Notes: a model not told the origin generated them from the sequence alone. A DNA stretch of 64,000 bases from Sphingomonas sp. PAMC26645 (GCF_004795835.1 NZ_CP039249.1:682001-746000); one strand, 5' to 3'; positions 43,372 through 54,196 are shown, numbered from the stretch's first letter. A program made the numbers and translations.

Positions 43372-43821
43372 TTAATCCAGCGCGTATGCGTCATCCACGT
43401 CGAGTTCGCGGACGCCGCGGCGCTGGCGGGCGCGGTCGACGAGTTTCCGGAGACCTTCGCGACGGTCGCGTGCCATCGGGATGTCGCGAAGCGTGAACTC
43501 GCCGCCGCTGGTCGTGCGGTCGCTCAAGGTCAGGATGATCGTGCCGATGTCGGTCATCTGGTTGAGCAGCGAATAGCCGAGGCGGACGTCCTTGATCCGG
43601 TAGAGCTCGATCTCGTCGATCGTCTTGAACAGGATGCCGCGTTTGATGATCAGGCGCTGGTCGGTGATCTCGTAGCTTGCGCTGCGATTTTTCAGCCAGC
43701 GGACGCCGATGATGACGAAGCCCACGCCGGCGAGGCAAGTGAGCAGGGTGCCCCAACCGGCAAAGCTGCCGAGCAGCCAGCGGCGCGTGCTGGAGCGGAA
43801 TTCGTCGACTGGGCGCTCCAC
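43372..43821 (-). CDS. Membrane-anchored bacterial PH domain protein
   Basis: A 149-residue protein. One hydrophobic segment near residues 16-40 is followed by a bPH2/YdbS-like domain (ASYEITDQRLIIKRGILFKTIDEIELYRIKDVRLGYSLLNQMTDIGTIIL) and a charged C-terminus. Such proteins are usually of unknown function, sometimes placed beside transport or envelope genes. It lies 18 nt from the exonuclease gene in the same direction. A family A repeat follows on its 5' side. Confidence 0.85.
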   Translation of the reverse strand: MERPVDEFRSSTRRWLLGSFAGWGTLLTCLAGVGFVIIGVRWLKNRSASYEITDQRLIIKRGILFKTIDEIELYRIKDVRLGYSLLNQMTDIGTIILTLSDRTTSGGEFTLRDIPMARDRREGLRKLVDRARQRRGVRELDVDDAYALD

Positions 43822-43918
43822 GTGGGGACTCCTTGGGGTGGTGGTGGGACGGTAGGCTGGGGCGTTACGGTGTCAGTCGGCTCGGCAGCGGATGCAAGTG
43901 TGCGATCTCCTTTTCATC

Positions 43919-44026
43919 AGCATCTCCTCGGCGGAGGCCGGGGCCCAATTGGGGGAGGTTGCTAACGGAAGACAGCGCGCCGTTACTTCCACCTTTCCAC
44001 TTGGGCCCCGGCCTTCGCCGGGGTGG
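43919..44026. repeat. Family A composite inverted repeat, copy 5
   Basis: A degenerate left arm (CCTCGGCGGAGGCCGGGGCC plus CAATTGG) pairs with CCACTTGGGCCCCGGCCTTC plus GCCGGGGTGG. The core holds TAACGGAAGACAGCGCGCCG plus TTA, an inner inverted repeat TAACG/CGTTA. It lies between the phosphomannomutase and PH-domain genes. Confidence 0.88.
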
Positions 44027-44040
44027 TGCAATTCTCGCGG

Positions 44041-45408
44041 TTAGCGTCGTGTTACACCGCTTGCCGTCAGGTGTGCATCTACCTCGGCCAGCAGCGCATC
44101 AAGGGCCGCCTGGTTTTTTGCCTCAGCCCGCACCGTCAGCATCGCCTGCGTGTTCGAGGCTCGCAGCAGCCACCACCCATCGGCGGTGGTCACCCGCGCG
44201 CCATCGGTCAGGTCCATCTCCGCGCCCTCCGACTTCAACCGCGCGATCACCTCGTCCACCACCGCGAACTTCCGCGCGTCCTCGACCGGAAAGCGCAGGT
44301 CCGGCGTCGTCACCAGCGCCGGCATCGCGTCGCGCAGTTCGGTGAGCGAACGCCCCGACAGATGCACCGCGCGGATCAGCCGCACCGCCGCATAGTGCGC
44401 GTCGTCAAAGCCGTAATATTCGCCGGCGAAGAACAGATGACCGCTCAACTCTCCCCCGATCGGCGCGCCGGTGCGGGTCATCGCGGTCTTCATCAGGCTG
44501 TGGCCTGTGGCAGCCATCACCGGCTCGCCGCCCAGTTCCGCGATTCGGTCGAACAACGCCTGCGAGGACTTAACGTCGGCGACGATCGGCGCGCCGGGGT
44601 GTTCGCGCAGCGCAGGTTCGACCAGAATGGAGAGGATCTGGTCGCCCCAGATCACGCGTCCCGCGCCGTCGACCGCACCGATCCGGTCGCCGTCGCCGTC
44701 GAAGGCCAGTCCGAAATCGAGGTTCTTCGCCGCGATTAGGCGTTTCAGATCGGCGAGGTTCGCCTCTTCGGTGGGATCGGGATGATGGTTGGGAAAATTG
44801 CCGTCGACGTCGGCGAAGATCACATGATGCTCACCCGGCAGGAGTTGCACAAGCTTCTCGATCACCGGGCCGGCGGCGCCGTTGCCCGTGTCCCAGCCGA
44901 TCCGGTACGCGCCGCTCGCATAGCCAGCCATCAGCCGGTCGACATAGGCATCGAGCACGTCCGCGGTCGTGACTTCGCCCGTCCCTTCGCTCCACGCGCC
45001 CGAGGCGGCGAGCGCGGCGAGGTCCTGGATGTCGTCGCCGAAAAATGGCGCGTGGGCGTGCACCATCTTGAAGCCGTTATATTCGGGGGGATTGTGGCTG
45101 CCGGTTACCTGGATGCCGCCGTCCACTTCTAGCGTCGCCTCGGCGTAATACAGCATCGGCGAGGTGCTGAGGCCGATGCGGACGACGTCGACGCCGCCTG
45201 CAACTAACCCGGAGACGAGCGCGACTTCGAGTTCGGGCGAGGAGTTGCGGCCGTCATAGCCGACGGCGACGCGGTGGCCACCGGCGGCGCGGATACGGGT
45301 GGCGAAGCCTCGGCCGATCGCCACGGCATCGGCAGGGCCTAGCGCTTTGCCGACGACCCCGCGGATGTCATATTCGCGGAGCGAGGTCGGGTCGAACTGG
45401 TGGGTCAT
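44041..45408 (-). CDS. Phosphomannomutase/phosphoglucomutase (AlgC/ManB family)
   Basis: A 455-residue alpha-D-phosphohexomutase interconverting the 1- and 6-phosphates of mannose or glucose for polysaccharide and LPS precursors. The phosphoserine loop TGSHNPPEYNGFKMV, the metal loop AFDGDGDRIG, the sugar loop GGELSGHLFF and the C-terminal phosphate site RASNTQAML are all present. Sphingomonads use such enzymes for sphingan exopolysaccharides, but no other polysaccharide genes are nearby. ATG 45408 begins MTHQFDPTSLREYDIRG. Confidence 0.93.
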   Translation of the reverse strand: MTHQFDPTSLREYDIRGVVGKALGPADAVAIGRGFATRIRAAGGHRVAVGYDGRNSSPELEVALVSGLVAGGVDVVRIGLSTSPMLYYAEATLEVDGGIQVTGSHNPPEYNGFKMVHAHAPFFGDDIQDLAALAASGAWSEGTGEVTTADVLDAYVDRLMAGYASGAYRIGWDTGNGAAGPVIEKLVQLLPGEHHVIFADVDGNFPNHHPDPTEEANLADLKRLIAAKNLDFGLAFDGDGDRIGAVDGAGRVIWGDQILSILVEPALREHPGAPIVADVKSSQALFDRIAELGGEPVMAATGHSLMKTAMTRTGAPIGGELSGHLFFAGEYYGFDDAHYAAVRLIRAVHLSGRSLTELRDAMPALVTTPDLRFPVEDARKFAVVDEVIARLKSEGAEMDLTDGARVTTADGWWLLRASNTQAMLTVRAEAKNQAALDALLAEVDAHLTASGVTRR

Positions 45409-45435
45409 GGGCCTCTCGACGATTATATCTCACTG

Positions 45436-45519
45436 CGGTTCCCCCGCGAAAGCGGGGGCCCAGGAGCCAAGAGCGATAGCGTTTGTAACCCTGGACTCCT
45501 GCGTTCGCAGGAGAACGGT
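45436..45519. repeat. Family B composite repeat with unlike arms
   Basis: The left hairpin CCCCCGCGAAAGCGGGGG plus CCCAGG and the right hairpin ACTCCTGCGTTCGCAGGAGA flank a core with CCAAGAGCGATAGCGTTTG. The left arm matches the Pro-type family B copies and the right arm matches the copy at 18864, so this copy mixes two subtypes. It lies between the phosphomannomutase and J-domain genes. Confidence 0.8.
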
Positions 45520-45774
45520 TTAGCGGGCGCGCTTTAGGAGGAGGTCGCGCGCTGCGTTCACCCGGCGGGTCAGGTCGGTCGAGCCGCCGCGATCCGGGTG
45601 GACCGAAGCGATCAGGCGGCGGTGCGCGCTGCGGATCGCGTCGGCGTTCGCGTTGCTGTCGATGCCGAGGATCGAGCGTGCTTCGGCTTCATCCGTCACC
45701 ACGCGTTGTTTCGGCTTGGGGCGAAGGTAATGCCAGGCCAGCCAGATGAAGACGGCGGCGACGATCCACTTCAC
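45520..45774 (-). CDS. Small membrane-anchored J-domain protein
   Basis: An 84-residue TIM14/DjlC-like protein. An N-terminal transmembrane helix (WIVAAVFIWLAWHYL) is followed by a short J domain (ARSILGIDSNANADAIRSAHRRLIASVHPDRGG) with the HPD tripeptide at residues 59-61, which stimulates DnaK ATPase. It overlaps the stop of mipZ (ATGA) and is therefore co-translated with it. The pairing of a J protein with a division-site ATPase is suggestive but the functional link is unproven. Confidence 0.88.
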   Translation of the reverse strand: MKWIVAAVFIWLAWHYLRPKPKQRVVTDEAEARSILGIDSNANADAIRSAHRRLIASVHPDRGGSTDLTRRVNAARDLLLKRAR

Positions 45775-46610
45775 GCAGCGACGTCCGGCGCTTGCTCGAC
45801 AACTTCGGGCAGCTGCAACGCCGCCATCATCTCGCGCAGTTCCTGGCGCGCGGCGACGTGCGCCAGGCCCATGCTGCCGAACGCCTTAGCATCGATCATC
45901 GTCAGGCCAGCGGGGAACATCTCGCGGTAGATCACGCGCTCGCCAAGCCCCGGGATGATCCGGAAGCCGACGCGCTTGGCGAGTTGCGCGAGTGCATCCG
46001 ATACGCGCCGCATGTTGCGTGCCTCGATATGCTGAAGACGGTTGCGCAGCACGACCCAGTCGATCGTCGTGCCGTCGGCGCGCGCGCGCTGCTTCCGCGC
46101 GTCCCAGATCAGTTCGGAATAGAAGCTCGGGCGAGTCACTTGATAGGTCTCGGGATCAACCTGGCCGATCAGGTCGAAGTCGACGAAGCTGTCGTTCATC
46201 GGGGTGACGAGCGTGTTGGCCAGCGCCGCCGCGGTACGCGCGAACGGATCGTCGCGGCCCGGGGTGTCGACCACGAGAAAGTCCGAGCCTTCGCAGAGCG
46301 AGTGCCAGAGGTCCTCGAACTGGTCCTCGCTCTGGTCCGACAGCGTCGCATGGCGCGGCATCGGCAGCACCGAACCATTGCGCTTCATCGTTTCGGCGCG
46401 GTTGTCGAGATAGCGGCCGACGGTGCGCTGGCGGTGGTCTAGATCGAGACACGCGACGCGCGCACCTTTCGCGGCAAGCGCGATCGCGACGTGCACTGCG
46501 GTCGTCGACTTGCCGGTGCCGCCCTTCTCGTTGGCGAACACGATTACGTGCGTCGATACCGACGGGGCAACGTGCGTCGAAGCTTGGGGTGTATCCGGGC
46601 CCGTGGCCAA
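45771..46610 (-). CDS. mipZ: MipZ-type division plane positioning ATPase
   Basis: A 279-residue ParA/MinD superfamily ATPase. The deviant Walker A is EKGGTGKSTTA (Lys29, Lys34), and CLDLDHRQRTVGRYLDNR, VVDTPGRDDPFAR and WVVLRNRLQHIEARNMRR are characteristic of MipZ, which forms a polar gradient and inhibits FtsZ polymerisation away from mid-cell in Alphaproteobacteria. The first 20 residues are disordered. It diverges from panC across a 75-nt gap and overlaps the J-domain gene. Confidence 0.93.
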   Translation of the reverse strand: MATGPDTPQASTHVAPSVSTHVIVFANEKGGTGKSTTAVHVAIALAAKGARVACLDLDHRQRTVGRYLDNRAETMKRNGSVLPMPRHATLSDQSEDQFEDLWHSLCEGSDFLVVDTPGRDDPFARTAAALANTLVTPMNDSFVDFDLIGQVDPETYQVTRPSFYSELIWDARKQRARADGTTIDWVVLRNRLQHIEARNMRRVSDALAQLAKRVGFRIIPGLGERVIYREMFPAGLTMIDAKAFGSMGLAHVAARQELREMMAALQLPEVVEQAPDVAA

Positions 46611-46685
46611 CGCGCGTTTCCTTATTGATCGTAACAGTCACCCTTCATAGAAGCCGCGACCGCACTTATCGAGTAGGAGTTTCAC

Positions 46686-47537
46686 GTGGACACCGTCCGG
46701 GACCTTAATGCGTTGCGCGAAAGCGTCGCCGCCTTCCGTGCGGGCGGCCAGCGCGTCGCGCTCGTCCCGACGATGGGCGCGCTCCACGCCGGCCATGTCG
46801 CGCTGATCGAGGCGGCGAAGCGGCCGGGGACCAAGGTGGTGGCGTCGATCTTCGTCAATCCGACGCAGTTCGGCCCGAACGAGGATCTGTCGCGCTATCC
46901 GCGGCGCGAGATGGCGGATATCCGGATGCTCAACGAAGCCGGGTGCGACCTGCTCTGGCTGCCGTCGGTCGAGACGATGTATCCCGACGGGTTCGCGACG
47001 TCGGTGCGCGTCTCGGGCGTCAGCGATGGGTTCGACGGCGCCTCGCGGCCCGGTCATTTCGATGGCGTCGCGACGGTCGTGTCGAAGCTGTTCAACCAGG
47101 TCGGGCCCGATACGGCCTATTTCGGCGAGAAGGATTACCAGCAGCTGGCGGTCGTCCGGCGGTTCGTCGCCGATCTCGATTTCGCGATCGATGTCGTCGG
47201 GGTGCCGACGCAGCGTGACGACGACGGCCTGGCGATGTCGTCGCGCAACATCTATCTCGACGACGAGCAGCGCAAGCAGGCGGTGGCCCTGCCGCGTGCG
47301 CTCGGTGTGGCCGCGCGGGCGATCGCGAAGGGCGAGGATGTGGAGTCGGTGCTGGACGATGCGCGGACGACCCTGGTCGGGGCGGGGTTCACGATCGATT
47401 ACGTCGCGCTGGCGGATGCCGAGACGCTCGCGGAGAACCCGGCAGTGGGTCGTCCGTGGCGGTTGCTGGCGGCGGCGCGGATGGGGGCGACGCGGTTGAT
47501 CGATAACATCGCCATCGAGGCGCCAGACGCGTTGTAA
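46686..47537 (+). CDS. panC: Pantothenate synthetase
   Basis: PanC joins pantoate and beta-alanine using ATP, yielding pantothenate for CoA. The 283 residues contain the HIGH-type motif MGALHAGHVALI, FVNPTQFGPNEDLSRYPR, TAYFGEKDYQQL and MSSRNIYLD (KMSKS-like). The start is GTG 46686, with TAGGAG eight nt upstream; no closer ATG exists before the conserved MGALHAGH region. It diverges from mipZ. panB is not in the window. Confidence 0.96.
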   Translation: MDTVRDLNALRESVAAFRAGGQRVALVPTMGALHAGHVALIEAAKRPGTKVVASIFVNPTQFGPNEDLSRYPRREMADIRMLNEAGCDLLWLPSVETMYPDGFATSVRVSGVSDGFDGASRPGHFDGVATVVSKLFNQVGPDTAYFGEKDYQQLAVVRRFVADLDFAIDVVGVPTQRDDDGLAMSSRNIYLDDEQRKQAVALPRALGVAARAIAKGEDVESVLDDARTTLVGAGFTIDYVALADAETLAENPAVGRPWRLLAAARMGATRLIDNIAIEAPDAL

Positions 47538-47547
47538 AAAATGGGCG

Positions 47548-47563
47548 TTAACCCATTAACCAT
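47548..47563. promoter_or_regulatory. Candidate CtrA-type site (TTAACC repeats)
   Basis: GTTAACCCATTAACCATTTC contains TTAACC at 47548 and an exact TTAACCAT half-site at 47556, in an AT-rich patch 52-68 nt before the Sel1-like gene. The spacing is not the classical TTAA-N7-TTAA. CtrA binding is inferred only from the half-site. Confidence 0.3.
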
Positions 47564-47615
47564 TTCGTAGCCCGAATCACTGCAGTCTGCCTTCAAGAAC
47601 ATTGGGGGCAAGACC

Positions 47616-47912
47616 ATGGGTATCAGTCTCAAGAACGCGAATATCGGAATCGAACGCCGGCTGGCGGATGCCGCGCGCGGCGACGACCGGGCGTGCTACG
47701 AACTGGGGATGGTGTATTCGACGGGGACGTCGGGCGTCGTCCTCGACCTGATCGAGGCGCATAAGTGGTTCAACCTGGCGGCGGTGTCGGGGAACATCGC
47801 TGCGCAGGAATGCCGCGCGGAGATCGCCGAGGACATGACTGCGCGGGAGATCTCAGTGGCGCAGCGCGCGGCGCGGGATTGGATGCAGTTGACGCAACGC
47901 CGGGCTGCTTAA
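47616..47912 (+). CDS. Small Sel1-repeat-like protein
   Basis: A 98-residue protein with one clear Sel1/TPR-like unit (ACYELGMVYSTGTSGVVLDLIEAHKWFNLAAVSGNIAAQECRAEIAEDM). Cytosolic, no signal peptide. Single-unit proteins of this type are common in Alphaproteobacteria and probably serve as protein-binding scaffolds. It follows panC by 78 nt and may have its own AT-rich promoter region with TTAACC motifs. The convergent topA is separated by a family D repeat. Confidence 0.8.
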   Translation: MGISLKNANIGIERRLADAARGDDRACYELGMVYSTGTSGVVLDLIEAHKWFNLAAVSGNIAAQECRAEIAEDMTAREISVAQRAARDWMQLTQRRAA

Positions 47913-47921
47913 TCCTAGGGC

Positions 47922-48026
47922 TCCCCTCCCGCTTGCGGGAGGGGTTGGGGTAGGGGATGACCGCGAGCGTTTCGTTCGTGGGGTATTTCGGTCCCTCCCC
48001 TAGCCCCTCCCGCAAGCGGGAGGGGA
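47922..48026. repeat. Family D composite inverted repeat, copy 2
   Basis: CTCCCCTCCCGCTTGCGGGA plus GGGGTTGGGGTAGGGG pairs with CCCTCCCCTAGCCCCTCCCG plus CAAGCGGGAGGGG. It fills the gap between the convergent Sel1-like gene and topA. Confidence 0.85.
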
Positions 48027-48027
48027 A

Positions 48028-50646
<2,619 letters not shown>

Positions 50647-51083
50647 GGGGAAACCGGGGTCCTTACGTGTACGCGTACGAGGGTGGGGACGAAGGGGCGG
50701 TGCCGTCAACCCGGGGCGGGTATGAGCGAAGTACGCAGATGAGGACGCAGGCGCTGCTTTTCGAGAGGGGTTCCTGGGGGCGGGGTATTTCCCGGATTAT
50801 GCCGGCGCTGCTGGCACAATATCCGTGTCGGTATGATGACAGTAGACCAATGCCTTTCGTTGCATCCGATCAGATCAGGCGCAGAGATCGTTACAATTGA
50901 CGGTCCTCAGTCATCCCGTTCACCGGCCGCTGTATCTGGTCGCCCACATAATTTTCGCCCAGCGACTTGGTTTCCGCAACCAGATACCTCGTTTCGCCAA
51001 GGACTGGCAGTTCGGCGTAATCATGATGGATCGTTGCTGGAAGGCGCGAACCGATGTTCTGCACTGGACCGGGAGGATAGAGC
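50647..51083. other. 437-base interval with no confident gene, lower GC content
   Basis: This stretch upstream of topA contains short overlapping frames on both strands, notably a minus-strand frame at 50891-51148 (85 residues) and a plus-strand frame at 50897-51097 (66 residues). Neither matches a family I recognise. Base composition is visibly more AT-rich than nearby genes. A topA promoter should lie near 50680-50700, where TTGACG occurs on the minus strand without a good -10 partner. Confidence 0.5.
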
Positions 51084-51320
51084 ATGACCCGACATGACCT
51101 CGCGATAGCGAAATGGAAGTGTTCGTTCCTTGCCAAAAACATCGTCATCCTTCGCCAGTCGGATCCGGAGCCTCATGTCCTCAACCTGATCGCCTCGCAT
51201 CAGAACGAACTGGACCTGCTGCTCGCGGCTATCGCGAAGACGCATGAGGCAAAGGACTGGGCTGCGGCTTGGGTGGCGAAATCGCAGACTGAGGGTAGCG
51301 TGGCCTTGGCGGCGTCCTGA
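51084..51320 (+). CDS. Hypothetical protein
   Basis: A 78-residue soluble protein with no motif I recognise. The ATG at 51084 has a strong GGGAGGA site eight nt upstream and codon third positions are mostly G or C, which supports coding. It contains IVILRQSDPEPHVLNLIASHQNELDLLLAAIAKTHEAKDWAAAWV, probably two amphipathic helices. The stop lies 11 nt from the end of dprA on the other strand. A competing minus-strand frame overlaps its first third. Confidence 0.5.
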   Translation: MTRHDLAIAKWKCSFLAKNIVILRQSDPEPHVLNLIASHQNELDLLLAAIAKTHEAKDWAAAWVAKSQTEGSVALAAS

Positions 51321-51331
51321 AACCAGGACGA

Positions 51332-52423
51332 TCAGCGCAGGCTGGCTCGGCCGCCCGCATGACGTTCCAGATGGCCGCCGAGTTCGAGTTCGAGCAGCAC
51401 GGTCTGGACGACCGCCGGGCTTAGGTGCGACTGGCGGATGAGTTCGTCGATCGTCACCGGTACGGGGCCGAGCAGGTCGGTGATCCTGCGGCGCTCGGTA
51501 TCGGTCGCGTCTTCCGGGGGCGAGGCGGCGTAGGCATCGATCGGCGAGCGGACCGAGCGCGGGTCGAACGGGCGGATCTGTTCGAGGATATCGGCGGCGG
51601 ATTGGACGAGCGTGGCGCCTTCGCGGATGAGCAGGTTGCAGCCTTGCGCGCGGGGATCGAGCGGGCTGCCGGGGACAGCCATGACTTCGCGGCCGGACTC
51701 GTTGGCAAGACGTGCGGTGATCAGCGAGCCCGACTTGGGCACGGCCTCGACCACCACGGTGCCGATCGCGAGGCCTGCGATGATGCGATTGCGGGAGGGG
51801 AAGTTGCGCGCCTTGGGTTCAGTGCCGGGGGGCTGTTCGGCGAGCAGGAGGCCTTCGGTGGCGATGCGTTCCTGCAAGGCCGTGTTGTCGGGCGGGTAGG
51901 CGATGTCGATGCCGCTGGCGATGACGCCGATCGTGGCCCCGCTCGAACCCGCTCCGAGTGCGCCGATGTGTGCGGCGGTGTCGATGCCGCGAGCTAGGCC
52001 GGAGACGATCGTCGTGCCTTCTTCGGCGAGCTGCAGCGCGATCTGGCGGGCGAATCGGCAGGCGGCGGCGGATGCGTTGCGCGCGCCGACCATCGCTATG
52101 CAGGGGCGCTTGGCGTGGGCGATGTCGCCGCGGAGGATGAGGGCCGGGGGTGCGGTCTCGATCTCGGCGAGCAGGCGGGGATAGTCCGGCTCGTCGAGGA
52201 AGAGGTAGCGTGCGCCGTGTCTCGCGGTGGCGGCCATTTCGCGCTCGGCTAGCGCTACGTCTGCTATTTTCGGCACGCGTCCGCCGCCGCGTTGGGCGAG
52301 CATCGGGAGCGCGTCGATCGCGGCGTCGGCGCTGCCGAAGCGCGCGATGAGCTGGCGATAGGTGACCGGTCCGATCCCGGTCGTGCGGATGAGCCGAAGT
52401 CTCGAGACCGTCGGGTCAGCCAC
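51332..52423 (-). CDS. dprA: DNA-processing protein DprA
   Basis: DprA loads RecA on incoming single-stranded DNA during natural transformation. The 363 residues contain an N-terminal SAM/HhH-like segment (LIRTTGIGPVTYRQLIARFG), a Rossmann domain (MVGARNASAAACRFARQIA, VSGLARGIDTAAHIGAL, GVIASGIDIAYPPDN, FPSRNRIIAGLA, AVPGSPLDPRAQGCNLLI) and a C-terminal winged helix (VTIDELIRQSHLSPAVVQTVLLELELGGHLERH). The start is GTG 52423, overlapping the plsY stop by 8 nt. No other competence genes are nearby. Confidence 0.95.
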   Translation of the reverse strand: MADPTVSRLRLIRTTGIGPVTYRQLIARFGSADAAIDALPMLAQRGGGRVPKIADVALAEREMAATARHGARYLFLDEPDYPRLLAEIETAPPALILRGDIAHAKRPCIAMVGARNASAAACRFARQIALQLAEEGTTIVSGLARGIDTAAHIGALGAGSSGATIGVIASGIDIAYPPDNTALQERIATEGLLLAEQPPGTEPKARNFPSRNRIIAGLAIGTVVVEAVPKSGSLITARLANESGREVMAVPGSPLDPRAQGCNLLIREGATLVQSAADILEQIRPFDPRSVRSPIDAYAASPPEDATDTERRRITDLLGPVPVTIDELIRQSHLSPAVVQTVLLELELGGHLERHAGGRASLR

Positions 52424-53033
52424 CCGGTGGTCGTTTTGGGCGGCCGATGCGTGGCTCGGTGCCGGAGAACAGGCGATCGACGTTCTCGCGGTGCTTCCAC
52501 AGGACGATCAGCGCTAGCGCGAGGAGCAGCAAAACGAGATCGAAGCGACCGAACAGGGCCGCGGCAAATGGCGCGCTGAGCGCGGCGGCCATGCCGGCGA
52601 CCGAGGATATGCGCAGGCCCGCGAGTAGGCCGAGCCAGACGACCGCGTAGACGAGCCCGAGCGGCCAGTAGAGCGCGACGACGATGCCCATGAGCGTGGC
52701 GACGCCCTTGCCGCCCTTGAACTTCAGCCAGACGGGGTAGCAATGGCCGATGAACGCACCGGCCGCCGCGAGCAGCGCATTGCCGGGGAACAGATGCGCG
52801 ACCAGCAGCACGGCGACTGCGCCCTTGGCCATGTCGAGCAGCAGCGTGGCGGCGGCGAGGCCCTTGCGTCCGGTGCGCAGGACGTTGGTCGCGCCGATGT
52901 TGCCCGAGCCGATCGTGCGCAGATCGCCTGCGCCACCGAGCCGCGTCAGGATGACGCCGAACGGGATCGAGCCGAGCAGATAGCTCAGCACGAGCGATAG
53001 CGTGGGCGCGACCCAGAGAATTTCCGTCTGCAA
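52416..53033 (-). CDS. plsY: Glycerol-3-phosphate acyltransferase PlsY
   Basis: PlsY transfers acyl groups from acyl-phosphate to glycerol-3-phosphate at the inner membrane to start phospholipid synthesis. The 205 residues form about five transmembrane helices with the three signatures GSIPFGVILTRL, RTIGSGNIGATNVLRTG and KFKGGKGVAT. The start is TTG 53033 with GGGGGAC upstream; no in-frame ATG precedes the first helix. Its 3' end overlaps dprA. A plsX partner is not in the window. Confidence 0.95.
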   Translation of the reverse strand: MQTEILWVAPTLSLVLSYLLGSIPFGVILTRLGGAGDLRTIGSGNIGATNVLRTGRKGLAAATLLLDMAKGAVAVLLVAHLFPGNALLAAAGAFIGHCYPVWLKFKGGKGVATLMGIVVALYWPLGLVYAVVWLGLLAGLRISSVAGMAAALSAPFAAALFGRFDLVLLLLALALIVLWKHRENVDRLFSGTEPRIGRPKRPPGG

Positions 53034-53127
53034 CTACGTCCCCCGTTCTGGATGGGCTTATAAACGACCCGGGGCTGACGGCAAATGGCCTGAGTTTGAG
53101 CAGGGGTCGCCAAGCGGGCCCGACGTG

Positions 53128-53236
53128 CTCCCCTCCCTGGAAGGGAGGGGCTGGGGGTGGGTAGGTCGGCTCGTGTCGTGAGGTTTGCGGATGCGGACGC
53201 CGACCCACCCCTAACCCCTCCCTTCCAGGGAGGGGA
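53128..53236. repeat. Family D composite inverted repeat, copy 3
   Basis: CCCCTCCCTGGAAGGGAGGG plus GCTGGGGGTGGGTAGGTCGG pairs with CCGACCCACCCCTAACCCCT plus CCCTTCCAGGGAGGGG. This copy lies in the divergent region between plsY and murI, within the murI leader. Confidence 0.85.
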
Positions 53237-53283
53237 ATATGTTGCTCTGGTTTACCCCGGTTAATTCATCCTAAGGACGGGGG

Positions 53284-54072
53284 ATGGACCAACGCCCTAT
53301 CCTGTTCTTCGATTCCGGTGTCGGCGGGCTGTCGATCGTCGGTCCGGCGCGCGCTGCACTACCCGATGCACCGTTCGTCTATGCCGCCGACTCGGCCGGT
53401 TTTCCGTACGGCACCAAGAGCGAGGCGGAGATCGCGGCGCGGGTGCCGGTTTTGCTGGGGCGGTTGGCGGAGCGGTATCGGCCGCGGTTGATCGTGATCG
53501 CGTGCAACACCGCCTCGACGATCGCGCTGCCGGTGGTGCGCGCGGCGCTCGACCTGCCGGTGGTGGGGACGGTGCCGGCGATCAAGCCCGCCGCGTCGCT
53601 GTCGAAGACACGGACGATCGGCGTGCTGGGAACCGAGGCGACCGTGCGGCAGGCGTATGTCGATGATCTGGCGGCTAAGTTCGCGGGCGATTGCACGGTG
53701 CTGCGCTACGGCTCGGCGGCTCTGGTCGAGATGGCCGAGGCGAAATTGCACGGCCGAGTCGTCGCGACGGAGCGCTATGCAGCGGTGCTCGATGGGTTGT
53801 TTTCGCAACCCGGCGGCGACGTGATCGACGTGATCGTCAACGCCTGCACGCATTTCCCGCTGGTGGAAGCGGAGCTTGCGGCCGCTGCACCCGGTGCGCG
53901 CTTCGTCGATGGCGGACCGGGGATCGCGCGACGGATCGTGCATCTCATGCAGGGCGAATCATGGTCGGGAGCGGGGGAGGGCGTTGCCGTCTTCACCCGG
54001 TTGGGCGACGAGGAGCGCGCGCTCGGACCGGCTCTGGCGGGGCGCGGGTTTGGCAGGATCGAGCAGCTTTAA
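53284..54072 (+). CDS. murI: Glutamate racemase
   Basis: MurI makes D-glutamate for peptidoglycan. The 262 residues include the early Asp10-Ser11 (FFDSGVGGLS) and the two catalytic cysteines Cys74 (IACNTAST) and Cys188 (NACTHFPL). It starts at ATG 53284 after GGACGGGGG. It is separated from plsY by a family D repeat and precedes hemA by 124 nt on the same strand. No frameshift or missing catalytic residue is seen. Confidence 0.95.
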   Translation: MDQRPILFFDSGVGGLSIVGPARAALPDAPFVYAADSAGFPYGTKSEAEIAARVPVLLGRLAERYRPRLIVIACNTASTIALPVVRAALDLPVVGTVPAIKPAASLSKTRTIGVLGTEATVRQAYVDDLAAKFAGDCTVLRYGSAALVEMAEAKLHGRVVATERYAAVLDGLFSQPGGDVIDVIVNACTHFPLVEAELAAAAPGARFVDGGPGIARRIVHLMQGESWSGAGEGVAVFTRLGDEERALGPALAGRGFGRIEQL

Positions 54073-54196
54073 GCGGTAACCTGGGACAATGTGCCACCTT
54101 GCGTCGCAGCCGCATCGTGGCAATGTGATGCCAGGATGAGGAAAGCGATCACCGTAAGAGCGGTATTGCGCTGGAAACGAGTGAAAGCGAGGCGTA

